Shown here piece by piece: positions 1 through 9,513 of a stretch of 64,000 nt of DNA; within the stretch, counting starts at the first letter, position 1; the number at the start of each line of letters is the position of its first letter. Source of the DNA: Leifsonia psychrotolerans. GTDB taxonomy: Bacteria > Actinomycetota > Actinomycetes > Actinomycetales > Microbacteriaceae. The position numbers and the translations under genes are program-made. The stretch spans positions 3,658,001 to 3,722,000 of the forward strand of contig NZ_JACCFM010000001.1 of NCBI RefSeq assembly GCF_013410665.1, written 5' to 3'. The notes beneath the pieces are model-generated. The model was not told the DNA's origin, did no database searches, and worked only from the letters and a program-made list of their open reading frames with translations.

Positions 1-202
1 CGTCGTCAAGGCTGTCATCGTTCGCGTCAAAAAGCAGACCCGTCGTCCAGACGGTTCGTACATCAAGTTCGATGAGAACGCCGCAGTGATTTTGAAGAAC
101 GACGGTGACCCCCGCGGTACCCGCATCTTCGGACCGGTCGGTCGCGAGCTTCGCGACAAGAAGTTCATGAAGATCATCTCGTTGGCACCGGAGGTTATCT
201 AA
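1..202 (+). CDS. rplN: 50S ribosomal protein L14, 3' part only
   Basis: This is the C-terminal part of L14, cut by the window start. The frame opens at position 2 and ends with TAA at 200-202. The translation contains [15 protein letters not shown] and [22 protein letters not shown], which are typical of the L14 C-terminus. L14 is a universal large-subunit protein that contacts 16S rRNA at the subunit interface. It heads the visible part of the spc operon, and the GGAGG at 190-194 near its end can serve as the ribosome binding site of rplX. Confidence 0.97.
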   Translation, partial: VVKAVIVRVKKQTRRPDGSYIKFDENAAVILKNDGDPRGTRIFGPVGRELRDKKFMKIISLAPEVI

Positions 203-205
203 GTC

Positions 206-565
206 ATGGCCAGAATCAAGAAGGGTGACCTCGTTCAGGTCATCACCGGCCGCACCCAGGCTCGCGGCGGAGACCGTGGCAAGCAGGGGCGCGTGCTCGA
301 AGTGCAGGTTGAGAAGAACCGTGTTCTCGTCGAGGGCATCAACTTCGTGACCAAGCACGTTCGCGTCGGCCAGACCCAGCGCGGCACCAAGACCGGTGGC
401 ATCGAGACCTTCGAAGCCCCGATCCACGTGTCCAACGTTGCGATTGTCGACCCGGAGACCAAGAAGCCGACCAAGGTTGGCGTGCGTATTGAAGAGGTAA
501 CGAAGGACGGCGTCTCCAAGACGGTCCGCATCCGTTACGCCAAGAAGTCAGGTAAGGACCTCTAA
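206..565 (+). CDS. rplX: 50S ribosomal protein L24
   Basis: A 119-residue L24, slightly longer than the usual 100-105. It starts with the conserved KKGD and opens with a KOW-type segment ([24 protein letters not shown]). L24 is an assembly-initiating protein that binds 23S rRNA domain I early. The ATG follows GGAGG with about 11 nt spacing. The TAA overlaps the ATG of rplE by one base, so the two are probably translationally coupled. Position between L14 and L5 is the standard spc order. Confidence 0.98.
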   Translation: MARIKKGDLVQVITGRTQARGGDRGKQGRVLEVQVEKNRVLVEGINFVTKHVRVGQTQRGTKTGGIETFEAPIHVSNVAIVDPETKKPTKVGVRIEEVTKDGVSKTVRIRYAKKSGKDL

Positions 566-1176
566 TGACTGACACTGCAGTGGATGCAGCTGGAACCGCG
601 CCCGCCGCGGCCATCCAGCCTCGCCTCAAGGCGAAGTACCAGGCAGAGATTGCTGCCGAACTCGGCAAGGCACTCGGCTTCACCAACCCGCACCAGATCC
701 CGACGCTCACCAAGATCGTCGTGAACATGGGTGTCGGCGAGGCAGCACGCGACGGCAAGATCATTGATGGCGCCGTTGCCGACCTCGTGAAGATCACCGG
801 TCAGAAGCCGCAGGTCACCAAGGCCCGCAAGTCCATCGCGCAGTTCAAACTGCGTGAGGGTCAGCCGATCGGCGCGCACGTCACACTGCGCGGCGACCGC
901 ATGTGGGAGTTCCTCGACCGCCTGCTGAGCCTTGCTCTTCCGCGTATCCGTGACTTCCGCGGCCTCTCGGACAAGCAGTTCGACGGAAGCGGAAACTACA
1001 CCTTCGGTCTGACCGAGCAGGTTATGTTCCACGAGATCGACCAGGACCGCATCGACCGTCTTCGCGGAATGGACATCACCGTTGTGACGACCGCCAAGAA
1101 CGACGAAGCCGGCCGTGCGCTCCTCAAGGCACTGGGCTTCCCGTTCAAGGCCGCCGATAACGCGGGCAACAAGTAG
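565..1176 (+). CDS. rplE: 50S ribosomal protein L5
   Basis: L5 binds 5S rRNA and forms part of the central protuberance. The 203-residue product is longer than the usual ~180 because of a ~20-residue Thr/Ala-rich N-terminal extension before the conserved start (PRLKAKY). Conserved stretches include [20 protein letters not shown] and RIRDFRGL. It is followed by a 155-bp structured gap instead of the rpsN gene that many bacteria have here. Confidence 0.98.
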   Translation: MTDTAVDAAGTAPAAAIQPRLKAKYQAEIAAELGKALGFTNPHQIPTLTKIVVNMGVGEAARDGKIIDGAVADLVKITGQKPQVTKARKSIAQFKLREGQPIGAHVTLRGDRMWEFLDRLLSLALPRIRDFRGLSDKQFDGSGNYTFGLTEQVMFHEIDQDRIDRLRGMDITVVTTAKNDEAGRALLKALGFPFKAADNAGNK

Positions 1177-1331
1177 TCAATAAAGCAAGTAAGCTTACGT
1201 AGCTTTGCTTAGCTTTACCCTGCTTGATCTAGTTTCACCCCCGGGGGCCGGACAACCGTCCGGCCCCTCCACCGCGAAGGTCGTCAGCCGTGTAACGGCT
1301 GCACGAAACCAAGCGAGAAAGGCACCACATA
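1177..1331 (+). promoter_or_regulatory. Structured rplE-rpsH intergenic leader in the place of rpsN
   Basis: This 155-bp gap has no credible ORF and sits where many bacteria carry rpsN. It contains a perfect 10-bp dyad GTAAGCTTAC (1189-1198). A 10-bp hairpin GGGGCCGGAC-AACC-GTCCGGCCCC (1244-1267) has no T-run after it. A second 7-bp hairpin CAGCCGT-GTA-ACGGCTG lies at 1285-1301. The ribosome binding site AGAAAGG (1316-1322) for rpsH follows. It could act as an attenuator, an RNA-processing site or a ribosomal-protein binding site; none is shown by sequence alone. Confidence 0.5.
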
Positions 1332-1730
1332 ATGACAATGACAGATCCGGTCGCAGACATGCTGACCAGACTGCGCAACGCTAACTCGGCGTACCACGAC
1401 ACCGTGTCTATGCCGCACAGCAAGCTCAAAGCGAACATCGCTGAGATCCTCAAGGCTCAGGGATACATCTCCGCCTGGGACGTCAAGGACGCAACGGTCG
1501 GCCAGACCCTCACGTTGAACCTGAAGTTCGGTCCCAACCGCGAACGTTCTATCGTCGGCATCAAGCGGGTTTCCAAGCCCGGTCTGCGCGTGTACGCAAA
1601 GTCGACCGAGATCCCCACGGTTCTCGGCGGCCTCGGCGTTGCCATCCTGTCCACCTCCAGCGGTCTGCTTACCGACCGCCAGGCAGAGAAGAAGGGCGTA
1701 GGCGGAGAAGTTCTCGCCTACGTGTGGTAG
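1332..1730 (+). CDS. rpsH: 30S ribosomal protein S8
   Basis: A 132-residue S8 with the typical start [15 protein letters not shown] and the conserved C-terminal [12 protein letters not shown]8 binds the central domain of 16S rRNA and in Escherichia coli is the translational repressor of the spc operon. I chose the ATG at 1332 because AGAAAGG lies 9 nt upstream; an in-frame ATG at 1338 is also possible. It is separated from rplF by only 6 nt. Confidence 0.98.
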   Translation: MTMTDPVADMLTRLRNANSAYHDTVSMPHSKLKANIAEILKAQGYISAWDVKDATVGQTLTLNLKFGPNRERSIVGIKRVSKPGLRVYAKSTEIPTVLGGLGVAILSTSSGLLTDRQAEKKGVGGEVLAYVW

Positions 1731-1736
1731 CCGACA

Positions 1737-2273
1737 ATGTCACGTATTGGAAGAATGCCCATCGAGATCCCTGCCGGGGTCACCGTATCGGCTGACGGCC
1801 AGCTCGTCTCCGTCAAGGGCCCGAAGGGCGAGCTCACGCTCACCGTCGCCAAGCCCATCGAGGTCAAGATTGAGGATGCCCAGGTTCTGGTCACCCGTCC
1901 GGACGACGAGCGCTCATCGCGTTCGCTTCACGGCCTGACCCGTACCCTGATCCACAACCAGATCATTGGTGTGACCCAGGGCTACACCAAGGGCCTCGAA
2001 ATCGTTGGTACCGGTTACCGCGTCACGCAGAAGGGCAGCTCCGTTGAGTTCGCTCTCGGCTTCTCGCACCCGGTTACCGTCGACCCGCCCGCAGGCATCA
2101 GCCTGACCGTTGATGGCAACACCAAGCTCACGGTCGCTGGTATCGACAAGCAGGCCGTCGGTGAAGTAGCCGCCAACATCCGTAAGATTCGCAAGCCAGA
2201 GCCCTACAAGGGCAAGGGTGTGCGTTACGCCGGCGAGATTGTTCGCCGCAAGGCCGGAAAGAGTGGTAAGTAA
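1737..2273 (+). CDS. rplF: 50S ribosomal protein L6
   Basis: A 178-residue L6, normal length, with the start [14 protein letters not shown] and the C-terminal signature [14 protein letters not shown]6 has two similar alpha/beta halves and sits near the sarcin-ricin loop and GTPase centre. There is no strong ribosome binding site between rpsH and the ATG, so coupling to rpsH translation is likely. It lies 2 nt upstream of rplR. Confidence 0.98.
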   Translation: MSRIGRMPIEIPAGVTVSADGQLVSVKGPKGELTLTVAKPIEVKIEDAQVLVTRPDDERSSRSLHGLTRTLIHNQIIGVTQGYTKGLEIVGTGYRVTQKGSSVEFALGFSHPVTVDPPAGISLTVDGNTKLTVAGIDKQAVGEVAANIRKIRKPEPYKGKGVRYAGEIVRRKAGKSGK

Positions 2274-2275
2274 CC

Positions 2276-2647
2276 ATGGGTCTCGGAACTAGAGGTAAGA
2301 GCAAGTCAGCTGCCCGCGGTCGTAGGCACACACGTCTGCGCAAGAAGATCGAGGGCACCGCGGTTCGTCCGCGCCTGATCGTCAACCGCTCGGCCCGTCA
2401 CGTATTCGTGCAGGTCATCGACGACAGCAAGGGTTTCACCCTTGTGTCGGCGTCCACGCTCGAAACCGGTCTGCGCACCTTCGATGGTGACAAGACCGCC
2501 AAGGCCCGCAAGGTCGGCGAACTTGTCGCCGAGCGTGCAAAGGCTGCTGGAATTGAAGCGGTCGTATTCGACCGCGGTGGAAGCAAGTACGCGGGTCGCG
2601 TCGCTGCTGTCGCCGAAGGCGCGCGAGAGGGTGGGTTGGACCTGTGA
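2276..2647 (+). CDS. rplR: 50S ribosomal protein L18
   Basis: A 123-residue L18 with the RNA-binding basic N-terminus ([15 protein letters not shown]), [20 protein letters not shown] and the C-terminal [26 protein letters not shown]. It binds 5S rRNA together with L5. Its stop overlaps the GTG start of rpsE by 4 bases (GTGA). Confidence 0.98.
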   Translation: MGLGTRGKSKSAARGRRHTRLRKKIEGTAVRPRLIVNRSARHVFVQVIDDSKGFTLVSASTLETGLRTFDGDKTAKARKVGELVAERAKAAGIEAVVFDRGGSKYAGRVAAVAEGAREGGLDL

Positions 2648-3354
2648 GCACTGAAACCGCTAACACAGCAAGCAAGGAGCAAGAGGTGGCTGCAGAGGCA
2701 CCCGTCGAGACTGCTGCGTCAACCGCACCCCCGCAGAACGAGCCTCGTGAGGCTCGCCGCGGCGGTCGTGAGCGCAACCCGAACCGTGATCGCGGAAGCC
2801 GCGACGCGGAGAAGAGCCAGTTCCTGGAGCGCGTTGTCACCATCAACCGCGTGTCGAAGGTCGTCAAGGGTGGTCGTCGCTTCAGCTTCACCGCTCTCGT
2901 CGTCGTCGGCGATGGCAACGGCCTGGTCGGCGTCGGATACGGTAAGGCCCGCGAGGTCCCGACCGCTATCTCCAAGGGTGTCGAGGAAGCGAAGAAGAAC
3001 TTCTTCCGCGTTCCGCGCATCGGCCTGACCATCCCGCACCCCGTCCAGGGTGAGGCTGCAGCCGGCGTTGTGCTGCTTCGTCCGGCCGCTGCCGGTACCG
3101 GTGTTATCGCCGGTGGTCCGGTTCGCGCCGTACTCGAGTGTGCAGGCATCCACGACGTGCTGAGCAAGTCGCTCGGTTCGTCGAACACCATCAACATCGT
3201 TCACGCAACGGTCGAGGCTCTTCACCAGCTCGAGGAGCCGCGCGCCGTCGCAGCTCGTCGTGGCCTCCCCTATGAAGACGTGGCTCCGGCCCGCTTCCTG
3301 CGTGCCGACGCGGATGCAGCAGCAGCCGCCGCGACAGCAAAGGCAGGTGCCTAA
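2644..3354 (+). CDS. rpsE: 30S ribosomal protein S5
   Basis: S5 takes part in decoding fidelity and in the mRNA entry helicase site. The conserved core ([36 protein letters not shown], and [10 protein letters not shown]) begins near residue 58. The 236-residue protein therefore has an unusually long, charged N-terminal extension of ~55 residues and an Ala-rich C-terminal tail. The GTG start overlaps the rplR stop and is preceded by a purine-rich GAGAGGGTGG stretch. rpmD follows with a 1-base overlap. Confidence 0.97.
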   Translation: MSTETANTASKEQEVAAEAPVETAASTAPPQNEPREARRGGRERNPNRDRGSRDAEKSQFLERVVTINRVSKVVKGGRRFSFTALVVVGDGNGLVGVGYGKAREVPTAISKGVEEAKKNFFRVPRIGLTIPHPVQGEAAAGVVLLRPAAAGTGVIAGGPVRAVLECAGIHDVLSKSLGSSNTINIVHATVEALHQLEEPRAVAARRGLPYEDVAPARFLRADADAAAAAATAKAGA

Positions 3355-3536
3355 TGGCCCAGCTGAAGATTACGCAGATCAAGTCCAAAATTAGTGAGAA
3401 GCAGAACCAGCGCGACACGCTTCGCAGCCTGGGTCTGCGTCGCATTGGCGCCGTCACGATCCGCGAGGACAACTCGCAGAACCGTGGCTACGTCAAGACG
3501 GTTGCTCACCTGGTGAAGGTCGAGGAGATTGACTAA
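3354..3536 (+). CDS. rpmD: 50S ribosomal protein L30
   Basis: A 60-residue L30, the normal bacterial short form, with conserved [25 protein letters not shown] and [11 protein letters not shown]. It overlaps the stop of rpsE and the start of rplO by one base each (TAATG), so these genes are translationally coupled. Confidence 0.97.
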   Translation: MAQLKITQIKSKISEKQNQRDTLRSLGLRRIGAVTIREDNSQNRGYVKTVAHLVKVEEID

Positions 3537-4117
3537 TGGCTGACGAGAAGGAAGCCGTCGCGAAGACGGCAACCAAGCCCGCCGCAGAGAAGAAGGCTCC
3601 GGCCGCCAAGAAGGCTCCGGCTGCCAAGGCTGCCGCTGCCCCGAAGAAGGCTGCTGTCGCCGAGGCTCCCGAGAAGCGCGAGCACGTGCTGAAGGTGCAC
3701 CACCTTCGCCCCGCTCCCGGTTCGAAGAAGCCGAAGCAGCGCGTTGGCCGTGGTGAAGGATCCAAGGGTAAAACCGCGGGTCGTGGCACCAAGGGCACCA
3801 AGGCCCGCTACACCGTTCGTATCGGCTTCGAGGGTGGGCAGATGCCGCTGCACATGCGCACCCCGAAGCTGCGCGGGTTCAAGAACCCGTTCCGCGTTGA
3901 GTACCAGGTTGTCAACCTGGAGAAGCTCGCCGAGCTCTACCCGAAGGGTGGCGACGTGACCGTTGCCGACCTGGTGGCAAAGGGTGCCGTTCGTAACAAC
4001 GAAAAGGTCAAGGTTCTCGGCAACGGGGACATTGCGGTTAAGCTGAACGTTGCAGTCGACAAGGTCTCCGGCTCAGCAGAGCAGAAGATCGTCGCCGCAG
4101 GTGGCTCAGTCAAGTAA
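3536..4117 (+). CDS. rplO: 50S ribosomal protein L15 with Lys/Ala-rich N-terminal extension
   Basis: The L15 core starts around residue 46 ([36 protein letters not shown]). The protein is 193 residues against the usual ~147, because of an N-terminal extension rich in K, A and P with repeated KKAPAA. The tail is probably disordered and may contact rRNA. After the stop a 100-bp gap with an inverted repeat separates it from secY. Confidence 0.97.
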   Translation: MADEKEAVAKTATKPAAEKKAPAAKKAPAAKAAAAPKKAAVAEAPEKREHVLKVHHLRPAPGSKKPKQRVGRGEGSKGKTAGRGTKGTKARYTVRIGFEGGQMPLHMRTPKLRGFKNPFRVEYQVVNLEKLAELYPKGGDVTVADLVAKGAVRNNEKVKVLGNGDIAVKLNVAVDKVSGSAEQKIVAAGGSVK

Positions 4118-4130
4118 GTCCGTAGACGCT

Positions 4131-4192
4131 GGTCGAGCTTCTCGGGGGCACCTATCGAATATTTCGGTGGCGTGGCCCCGGTAAGCTCGACC
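4131..4192 (+). promoter_or_regulatory. Inverted repeat in the rplO-secY intergenic region
   Basis: The arms GGTCGAGCTT (4131-4140) and AAGCTCGACC (4183-4192) are perfectly complementary and enclose ~42 nt that carry a second, shorter pairing (CGGGG near 4143 with CCCCG near 4180). The structure lies upstream of the secY ribosome binding site (CTGGAGG, 4205-4211). There is no T-run, so it is probably an intercistronic processing or attenuation structure rather than a classical terminator. The role is inferred. Confidence 0.45.
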
Positions 4193-4217
4193 TACGTTTA
4201 ATATCTGGAGGCCTTTT

Positions 4218-5540
4218 TTGTTTAGCGCCATTGCGCGGATCTTCCGCACACCCGATCTTCGTCGCAAGATCGGTTTTTCCCTGGGTATCGTTGCTCTGTT
4301 CCGTCTGGGCTCGTTCATTCCTGCCCCATTCGTGGACTTCGGTAACGTTCAGAAGTGCCTCGCGGCCAACCAGGGGACCAGTGGCCTCTACGAGCTGGTG
4401 AACCTGTTCAGCGGTGGCGCACTGCTGCAGCTCTCCGTTTTCGCACTGGGCATCATGCCGTACATCACGGCATCGATCATCGTCCAGTTGCTGCGTGTGG
4501 TCATCCCTCACTTCGACACTCTCTACAAAGAGGGTGCGTCTGGTCAGAGCACGCTGACCCAGTACACGCGTTACCTCACGATCGCCCTTGGCATTCTGCA
4601 GTCGACGACTCTGATCACGGTGGCCCGCAGCGGTGCCCTGTTCGGGTCCTCCGGCAGCACCGAGTGCACCCAGCTGATCACCAACGACGCCTGGTACGCC
4701 ATCATGCTGATGGTGATCACCATGACCGCCGGTACCGGCGTCATCATGTGGATGGGTGAGCTCATCACCGAACGTGGTATCGGTAACGGCATGTCCCTCT
4801 TGATTTTCACGTCGATTGCCGCCCGTTTCCCGAACTCTCTCGGAGCCATTGGTACGCAGAAGGGCTGGGACGTTCTGGCCATCGTCCTCGTGATCGGTAT
4901 TCTGATCGTCGTTGCCGTCGTCTTCGTCGAGCAGTCACAGCGGCGCATCCCTGTTCAATATGCGAAGCGCATGGTCGGGCGACGCACCTACGGGGGCAAC
5001 AACACCTACATTCCGATCAAGGTCAATATGGCCGGCGTGATTCCCGTGATCTTCGCCTCCTCACTTCTCTATCTGCCGGCACTGATCGCGCAGTTCAACC
5101 AGCCGGCCGCCGGCAAGGAGCCCGCAGCCTGGGTTGTCTGGGTCACCAACAACCTGACCGGTGGTGACCAGCCGCTGTACATGGCGTTCTACTTCCTGCT
5201 CATTATCGGCTTCACGTACTTCTATGTCGCGATCACCTTCAACCCTGAAGAGGTCGCAGACAACATGAAGAAGTACGGCGGATTCATCCCCGGCATCCGT
5301 GCCGGACGCCCGACTGCTGAGTACCTGGACTATGTGCTGACTCGCGTCACGCTCCCTGGTTCGCTCTATCTCGGCCTGATCGCGTTGATTCCGCTCGTTG
5401 CGTTCTCGATTCTCGGTGCCGACCAGAACTTCCCGTTCGGTGGCGCCAGCATCCTGATCATCGTCGGAGTCGGTCTCGAGACGGTCAAGCAGATTGACTC
5501 GCAACTGCAGCAGCGCCACTACGAAGGGCTTCTGCGATGA
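4218..5540 (+). CDS. secY: Protein translocase subunit SecY
   Basis: SecY is the pore-forming subunit of the SecYEG channel in the plasma membrane. The 440-residue product has the usual length and ten hydrophobic segments. Characteristic motifs are the N-terminal [46 protein letters not shown] and the cytosolic loop [11 protein letters not shown] chose the TTG start at 4218 because GGAG lies 7 nt upstream and the N-terminus [14 protein letters not shown] matches actinobacterial SecY. The last codons overlap adk (ATGA). Confidence 0.98.
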   Translation: MFSAIARIFRTPDLRRKIGFSLGIVALFRLGSFIPAPFVDFGNVQKCLAANQGTSGLYELVNLFSGGALLQLSVFALGIMPYITASIIVQLLRVVIPHFDTLYKEGASGQSTLTQYTRYLTIALGILQSTTLITVARSGALFGSSGSTECTQLITNDAWYAIMLMVITMTAGTGVIMWMGELITERGIGNGMSLLIFTSIAARFPNSLGAIGTQKGWDVLAIVLVIGILIVVAVVFVEQSQRRIPVQYAKRMVGRRTYGGNNTYIPIKVNMAGVIPVIFASSLLYLPALIAQFNQPAAGKEPAAWVVWVTNNLTGGDQPLYMAFYFLLIIGFTYFYVAITFNPEEVADNMKKYGGFIPGIRAGRPTAEYLDYVLTRVTLPGSLYLGLIALIPLVAFSILGADQNFPFGGASILIIVGVGLETVKQIDSQLQQRHYEGLLR

Positions 5541-6124
5541 GCCGACTTTTGATCGTCGGCCCTCCCGGGGCCGGCAAAGGCACTCAGGCCGAGATTCTTG
5601 CTGCCGCACTCGGAATCCCGGCGATCTCGACCGGCGACATCTTCCGGGCCAATATCAAGGCTGGAACACCGCTTGGCCTGCAGGTGCAGGAACTCGTCGC
5701 GGGCGGAGGATACGTTCCCGACTCGCTGACCAACGCCATCGTGGCGGACCGCCTGCAGCAGGACGATGCCCGCGAGGGCTTTCTGCTCGATGGCTACCCG
5801 CGCACGGCTGATCAGGTCGTCGAGCTTGACCGTATCCTCGGTGAAGCCGGCAAACAGCTCGACGCCGTCGTGCAGCTGGTTGCTGACAAAGACGAGGTAG
5901 TTGCACGACTGCTGAAGCGTGCGGCCGAACAGGGCCGTGCGGATGACACGGAAGACGTGATTCGTCACCGTCAAGACGTGTACCTGGAGCAGACTGAACC
6001 GCTGATTGCGGCCTATCAGGCCCGGGGGCTCGTCGCCCCAGTCGACGGTCTCGGAACAGTCGACGAGGTCAGCGAACGGGTTCGCGCCGCACTGGCTGCG
6101 CACGGTATCACCGTGGCAGCCTGA
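5537..6124 (+). CDS. adk: Adenylate kinase (short form)
   Basis: It catalyses ATP + AMP to 2 ADP in the cytosol. The P-loop [10 protein letters not shown] is at the N-terminus, the AMP-binding [10 protein letters not shown] follows near residue 35, and DGYPRT is at about residue 86. At 195 residues it is the short type without an extended zinc-binding LID, common in actinobacteria. It overlaps secY by 4 nt; secY-adk-map is a classic arrangement. Confidence 0.97.
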   Translation: MSRLLIVGPPGAGKGTQAEILAAALGIPAISTGDIFRANIKAGTPLGLQVQELVAGGGYVPDSLTNAIVADRLQQDDAREGFLLDGYPRTADQVVELDRILGEAGKQLDAVVQLVADKDEVVARLLKRAAEQGRADDTEDVIRHRQDVYLEQTEPLIAAYQARGLVAPVDGLGTVDEVSERVRAALAAHGITVAA

Positions 6125-6140
6125 ACGAAGTAGGGTACTG

Positions 6141-6980
6141 ATGTCGATGCTTCGCAAGTCGATCTACAAGACTCCGGCGCAGCTGCGTTTGATGGTGGCA
6201 CCCGGTCTTGCGACCGCTGCATCACTCGATGCTGCTCGCGCGATGATCCGTGCGGGTGTGACCACCCTCGAGGTGGATGCGGCGGCCGAAGCCGCGATCA
6301 TTGCGCGCGGCGGGGCCTCCAACTTCAAGCTGGAGCCCGGGTACCGGCACACGGTGTGCGCGTCGGTGAATGATGACGTGGTGCACGGCATCCCGAACTC
6401 GCGTGTACTCGAGCCGGGCGACCTGGTTTCAATTGATAGCGGTGCGATCATCGACGGTTGGAACGGCGATGCCGCATTCAGCATGGTGGTTCCCGATACA
6501 GATCCGGCGAGAGCGGCGATCGTTGCGCAACGACAGAAGCTCTCGGACGTGACCGAGCAGTCCCTCTGGGTCGGAATCGCACGGCTGGCACGCGCGCGTC
6601 ACCTCAACGAGGTGGGCGAGGCGATTGAAGACTATGTGGAGTCGCAGGGCGACTACGGAATTTTGACCGACTATGTGGGTCACGGTATTGGTCGCTCGAT
6701 GCATGAGGACCCGCCTGTGTTCAACTACCGCGTGCGCCCGAAGGGGCCCGATGTGAAGCCAGGTTTGGTCGTCGCAATTGAGCCGATGGTGGTGGCCGGA
6801 TCGATCGACACCTTTACGCGAGACGACGACTGGACCGTTGCCACCGTTGACGGTGCTCCAGCCGCGCACTGGGAGCACAGCATCGCCGTGCATAAGGACG
6901 GAATTTGGGTACTGACCGCCGTTGACGGCGGGGCGGCAGCGCTCGCGCCGCTCGGCGTGACTCCGGTACCGATTCCTTAA
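6141..6980 (+). CDS. map: Type I methionine aminopeptidase
   Basis: It removes the N-terminal Met from nascent proteins, using two divalent metals. The pita-bread fold ligands are visible: the His of YRHTVCASVNDDVVHG, Asp in SIDSGAI, Asp in GWNGDAAF, His in GHGIGRSMHE, Glu in IEPM and Glu in WEHSIAV. I chose the ATG at 6141 (MSMLRKSIYKTPAQL) because AGGG at 6132-6135 gives a fitting ribosome binding site; the upstream in-frame extension overlaps adk and does not look like MAP. The length of 279 residues is normal. Confidence 0.96.
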   Translation: MSMLRKSIYKTPAQLRLMVAPGLATAASLDAARAMIRAGVTTLEVDAAAEAAIIARGGASNFKLEPGYRHTVCASVNDDVVHGIPNSRVLEPGDLVSIDSGAIIDGWNGDAAFSMVVPDTDPARAAIVAQRQKLSDVTEQSLWVGIARLARARHLNEVGEAIEDYVESQGDYGILTDYVGHGIGRSMHEDPPVFNYRVRPKGPDVKPGLVVAIEPMVVAGSIDTFTRDDDWTVATVDGAPAAHWEHSIAVHKDGIWVLTAVDGGAAALAPLGVTPVPIP

Positions 6981-7076
6981 CGAGCCGCACGGATGTCCTG
7001 TCAAAGGTCATTCCTGAGAGTGCGCTATTGACCGAATCGGGGGACAGGGCGCACTGGTCGTTCCGACGCTTCGCGC

Positions 7077-7082
7077 TAGGGT
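7077..7082 (+). promoter_or_regulatory. Possible -10 element for the PTS enzyme I gene
   Basis: TAGGGT fits the actinobacterial TANNNT -10 pattern and would give a leader of ~33 nt before the enzyme I start. No convincing -35 is seen. It would allow transcription apart from the ribosomal-protein operon. Confidence 0.3.
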
Positions 7083-7121
7083 GACAGCGGGCAGGGGCGT
7101 TCAACTCACAAAGGAACCGTG

Positions 7122-8777
7122 ATGGAAATTCAGGGGATCGGGATTGGCCAGGGTGTGGCCGTCGGACGCATCCTGAGGATGCCTGACCCGCAACCGGAAC
7201 CCGCCGACCGGCTGAGTCTGCGTCAGCCCGCGGAAGAATCGGTGCGGGCCGCACAAGCCCTGAGTGCGGTTGCCGCTGAGCTTGGGGTGCGGGGCCAAGC
7301 CGCAGGCGGCGCGGCGCAGGACGTGCTCGAAGCGCAAGCCATGATGGCCGAGGATCCCGCGCTGGTTGCGGACATCACCGCGAGACTTTCCCGGGGGAAG
7401 ACTGCGGAGCGCGCCACGTTCGAGGCATTCGCCGCATTCCGCGACACGCTGCACGGGCTCGGCGGTTACATGGCAGAACGAGCAGCAGATCTCGATGATC
7501 TGTCCCAGCGCGTCATCGCACATCTGGCCGGCGCAGCACCCTCCGGCGTTCCGGAATCGCGCGAACCTTTCATCCTCGTCGCGCGTGATTTGGCGCCTGC
7601 CGACACCGTACTGCTCAACCTCGACCTGGTGCTCGGTCTCATCACCAGCAGCGGGGGACCGACGTCGCACACGGCGATTCTTGCGCGCGAGAAATCGCTC
7701 GTCGCCATCGTCGGTGCGGCCGGCGCGACGTCATTGGTCGACGGCGATGAGGTGATTCTCGATGCCGCACGCAGCGTCGTCGTCACCACGCCGTCCGACG
7801 AGGCGAAGTCAGCCGCGCTGACGCGGATCGCGGAACGCGCTGCACGCGCAGCCGCCCCAGTCGGCCCCGGGCTGCTTTCCGATGGCACCCATATCCCGCT
7901 TCTCGCCAATCTGGGCAATGCGGATGGTGCGGCGAAGGCAGCTGCACTCGGCGCGGAAGGCGTTGGACTATTTCGCACCGAGTTCCTTTTTCTTGACGCG
8001 ACGAGTGCGCCATCCGTGGGCGCCCAGCAGGTTGAGTACGAACGGATGCTGCGTGAGTTTGCGGGCAAGAAGGTCGTCGTGCGGGCGCTCGACGCCGGCG
8101 CCGACAAGCCGCTCGCCTTTCTCAACGACGCTGACGAAGAGAATCCGGCGCTCGGAATGCGTGGCTTGCGCTCCCTGCGCGCGGCTGAGGGGATCCTGCG
8201 GGATCAGCTCACAGCGCTCGCCAACGCGGATGCGGCGACTGACGCCGATCTGTGGGTCATGGCGCCCATGGTGGCGACGGTCGAAGAGACCCGATACTTC
8301 GTCGATCTCGCTCACTCGCTCGGGCTGAAGACCGCGGGCATCATGGTCGAGATTCCGGCGGTCGCGCTCTTGGCCGACCGGGTGCTGGCCTGTGCGGACT
8401 TCGCCTCGATCGGTACTAACGACCTCACGCAATACACTTTGGCTGCCGATCGGATGCTGGGCTCGGTTGCCTCCTATCAGGATCCGTGGCATCCGGCTGT
8501 CTTGCGGCTTGTTGGGGCGACCGGCGCGGCTGGCGCCGCACTCGGAAAGCCCATTGGCGTCTGCGGGGAGGCCGCAGCGGACCCACTTCTCGCCGTCGTG
8601 CTGGTGGGGCTCGGGGCAACGAGCCTGTCGATGTCGGCGTCGGCCCTCGCCGACGTGCGTTCCAGCTTGGCCGGTTACTCCCTCGAGCAAGCGAGACAGT
8701 TGGCTGCCATTGCGTTGGCCGCAGACGGGGCTGCTTCGGCGCGCGCGGCAACCGCGGCCGCAGCATCCACCTTCTGA
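7122..8777 (+). CDS. ptsI: Phosphoenolpyruvate-protein phosphotransferase (PTS enzyme I)
   Basis: Enzyme I takes the phosphoryl group from PEP and passes it to HPr, the first step of PTS sugar uptake. The phospho-acceptor His is about residue 183 in GGPTSHTAILARE. The PEP-binding C-terminal barrel shows GLFRTEFLF, SIGTNDLTQYTLAADR and the conserved Cys (about residue 481) in GVCGEAAADP. The 551-residue length is typical. I preferred ATG 7122 over GTG 7119 because AAAGGA ends ~6 nt upstream. No HPr or enzyme II gene is nearby. Its place between map and infA is unusual. Confidence 0.95.
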   Translation: MEIQGIGIGQGVAVGRILRMPDPQPEPADRLSLRQPAEESVRAAQALSAVAAELGVRGQAAGGAAQDVLEAQAMMAEDPALVADITARLSRGKTAERATFEAFAAFRDTLHGLGGYMAERAADLDDLSQRVIAHLAGAAPSGVPESREPFILVARDLAPADTVLLNLDLVLGLITSSGGPTSHTAILAREKSLVAIVGAAGATSLVDGDEVILDAARSVVVTTPSDEAKSAALTRIAERAARAAAPVGPGLLSDGTHIPLLANLGNADGAAKAAALGAEGVGLFRTEFLFLDATSAPSVGAQQVEYERMLREFAGKKVVVRALDAGADKPLAFLNDADEENPALGMRGLRSLRAAEGILRDQLTALANADAATDADLWVMAPMVATVEETRYFVDLAHSLGLKTAGIMVEIPAVALLADRVLACADFASIGTNDLTQYTLAADRMLGSVASYQDPWHPAVLRLVGATGAAGAALGKPIGVCGEAAADPLLAVVLVGLGATSLSMSASALADVRSSLAGYSLEQARQLAAIALAADGAASARAATAAAASTF

Positions 8778-8927
8778 CGGCGGCTGTGTGTCTCGGCTCC
8801 GGGTTGGCTTAAGCGGCATCCATAGCATAAGATTGATCCTTGGTGTCTTGCTTTGCCCCTCGCGGTCTGCGCTTTTCGCCACATCCACGCATGACCAGCA
8901 ACCAATATATTGAGCGACAGTGAGTAA

Positions 8928-9149
8928 ATGGCGAAAAAAGACGGTGTCATCGAAATCGAAGGCGCAGTAGTCGAAGCTCTTCCCAATGCGATGTTTCGCG
9001 TTGAGTTGACCAACGGCCACAAAGTCCTTGCCCACATTTCGGGCAAGATGCGTCAGCACTACATCCGCATCCTCCCCGAGGACCGCGTGATCGTTGAGCT
9101 GAGCCCATACGATCTGACCCGCGGCCGGATCGTCTACCGCTACAAGTAG
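8928..9149 (+). CDS. infA: Translation initiation factor IF-1
   Basis: A 73-residue IF-1 consisting of one OB-fold (S1) domain, with the near-invariant [26 protein letters not shown] and [18 protein letters not shown]. It binds the 30S A site during initiation. It opens the alpha-operon segment infA-rpmJ-rpsM-rpsK-rpoA-rplQ, and the 150-bp gap upstream may hold its promoter, though I see no clear -35/-10 pair. Confidence 0.98.
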   Translation: MAKKDGVIEIEGAVVEALPNAMFRVELTNGHKVLAHISGKMRQHYIRILPEDRVIVELSPYDLTRGRIVYRYK

Positions 9150-9232
9150 AGCTCGCTCGTACAATCGGCTGCTGTAAGTAACGGCCCGCGGCATTCTGCG
9201 GGTACGAAGACAGCGATTTATAAGGAATCACC

Positions 9233-9346
9233 ATGAAGGTCAACCCCAGCGTTAAGAAGATCTGCGACAAATGCAAGGTCATCCGCCGCAACGGCAACGT
9301 GATGGTCATCTGCGAGAACCCGCGTCACAAGCAGCGCCAGGGCTAG
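9233..9346 (+). CDS. rpmJ: 50S ribosomal protein L36, zinc-binding type
   Basis: A 37-codon gene. The translation begins [19 protein letters not shown]. The zinc ligands Cys11, Cys14, Cys27 and His32 are all present, so it is the C+ (zinc-containing) form. TAAGGA lies just upstream as ribosome binding site. L36 is the smallest large-subunit protein and sits between infA and rpsM as usual. Confidence 0.97.
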   Translation: MKVNPSVKKICDKCKVIRRNGNVMVICENPRHKQRQG

Positions 9347-9363
9347 GTTTCGACCTCCTCGAT

Positions 9364-9379
9364 CACCGGGTGACCGGTG
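9364..9379 (+). promoter_or_regulatory. Small hairpin between rpmJ and rpsM
   Basis: CACCGG-GTGA-CCGGTG is a perfect 6-bp stem with a GNRA-type tetraloop, in the 167-bp gap between rpmJ and rpsM. The gap is long for a ribosomal operon and may hold a promoter or regulatory structure for the distal genes; no clear promoter is visible. Confidence 0.3.
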
Positions 9380-9513
9380 TGTCGTCTGATCGGATCCGCA
9401 CCTACAACTGAATACAGAACTAGCAAGTCCGGGATCCTTCGGGAGACACCATCGGTTGGAGGCCGGTGCACAGGATTTGCTACAGACCTCCACTCACTCA
9501 CAGGAGAAGCCAA

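Noticed and set aside
1244..1267. Intrinsic terminator inside the spc operon
   Set aside because: The hairpin is strong but followed by TCC rather than a T-run, and essential ribosomal genes lie downstream; I list it as a regulatory structure instead.
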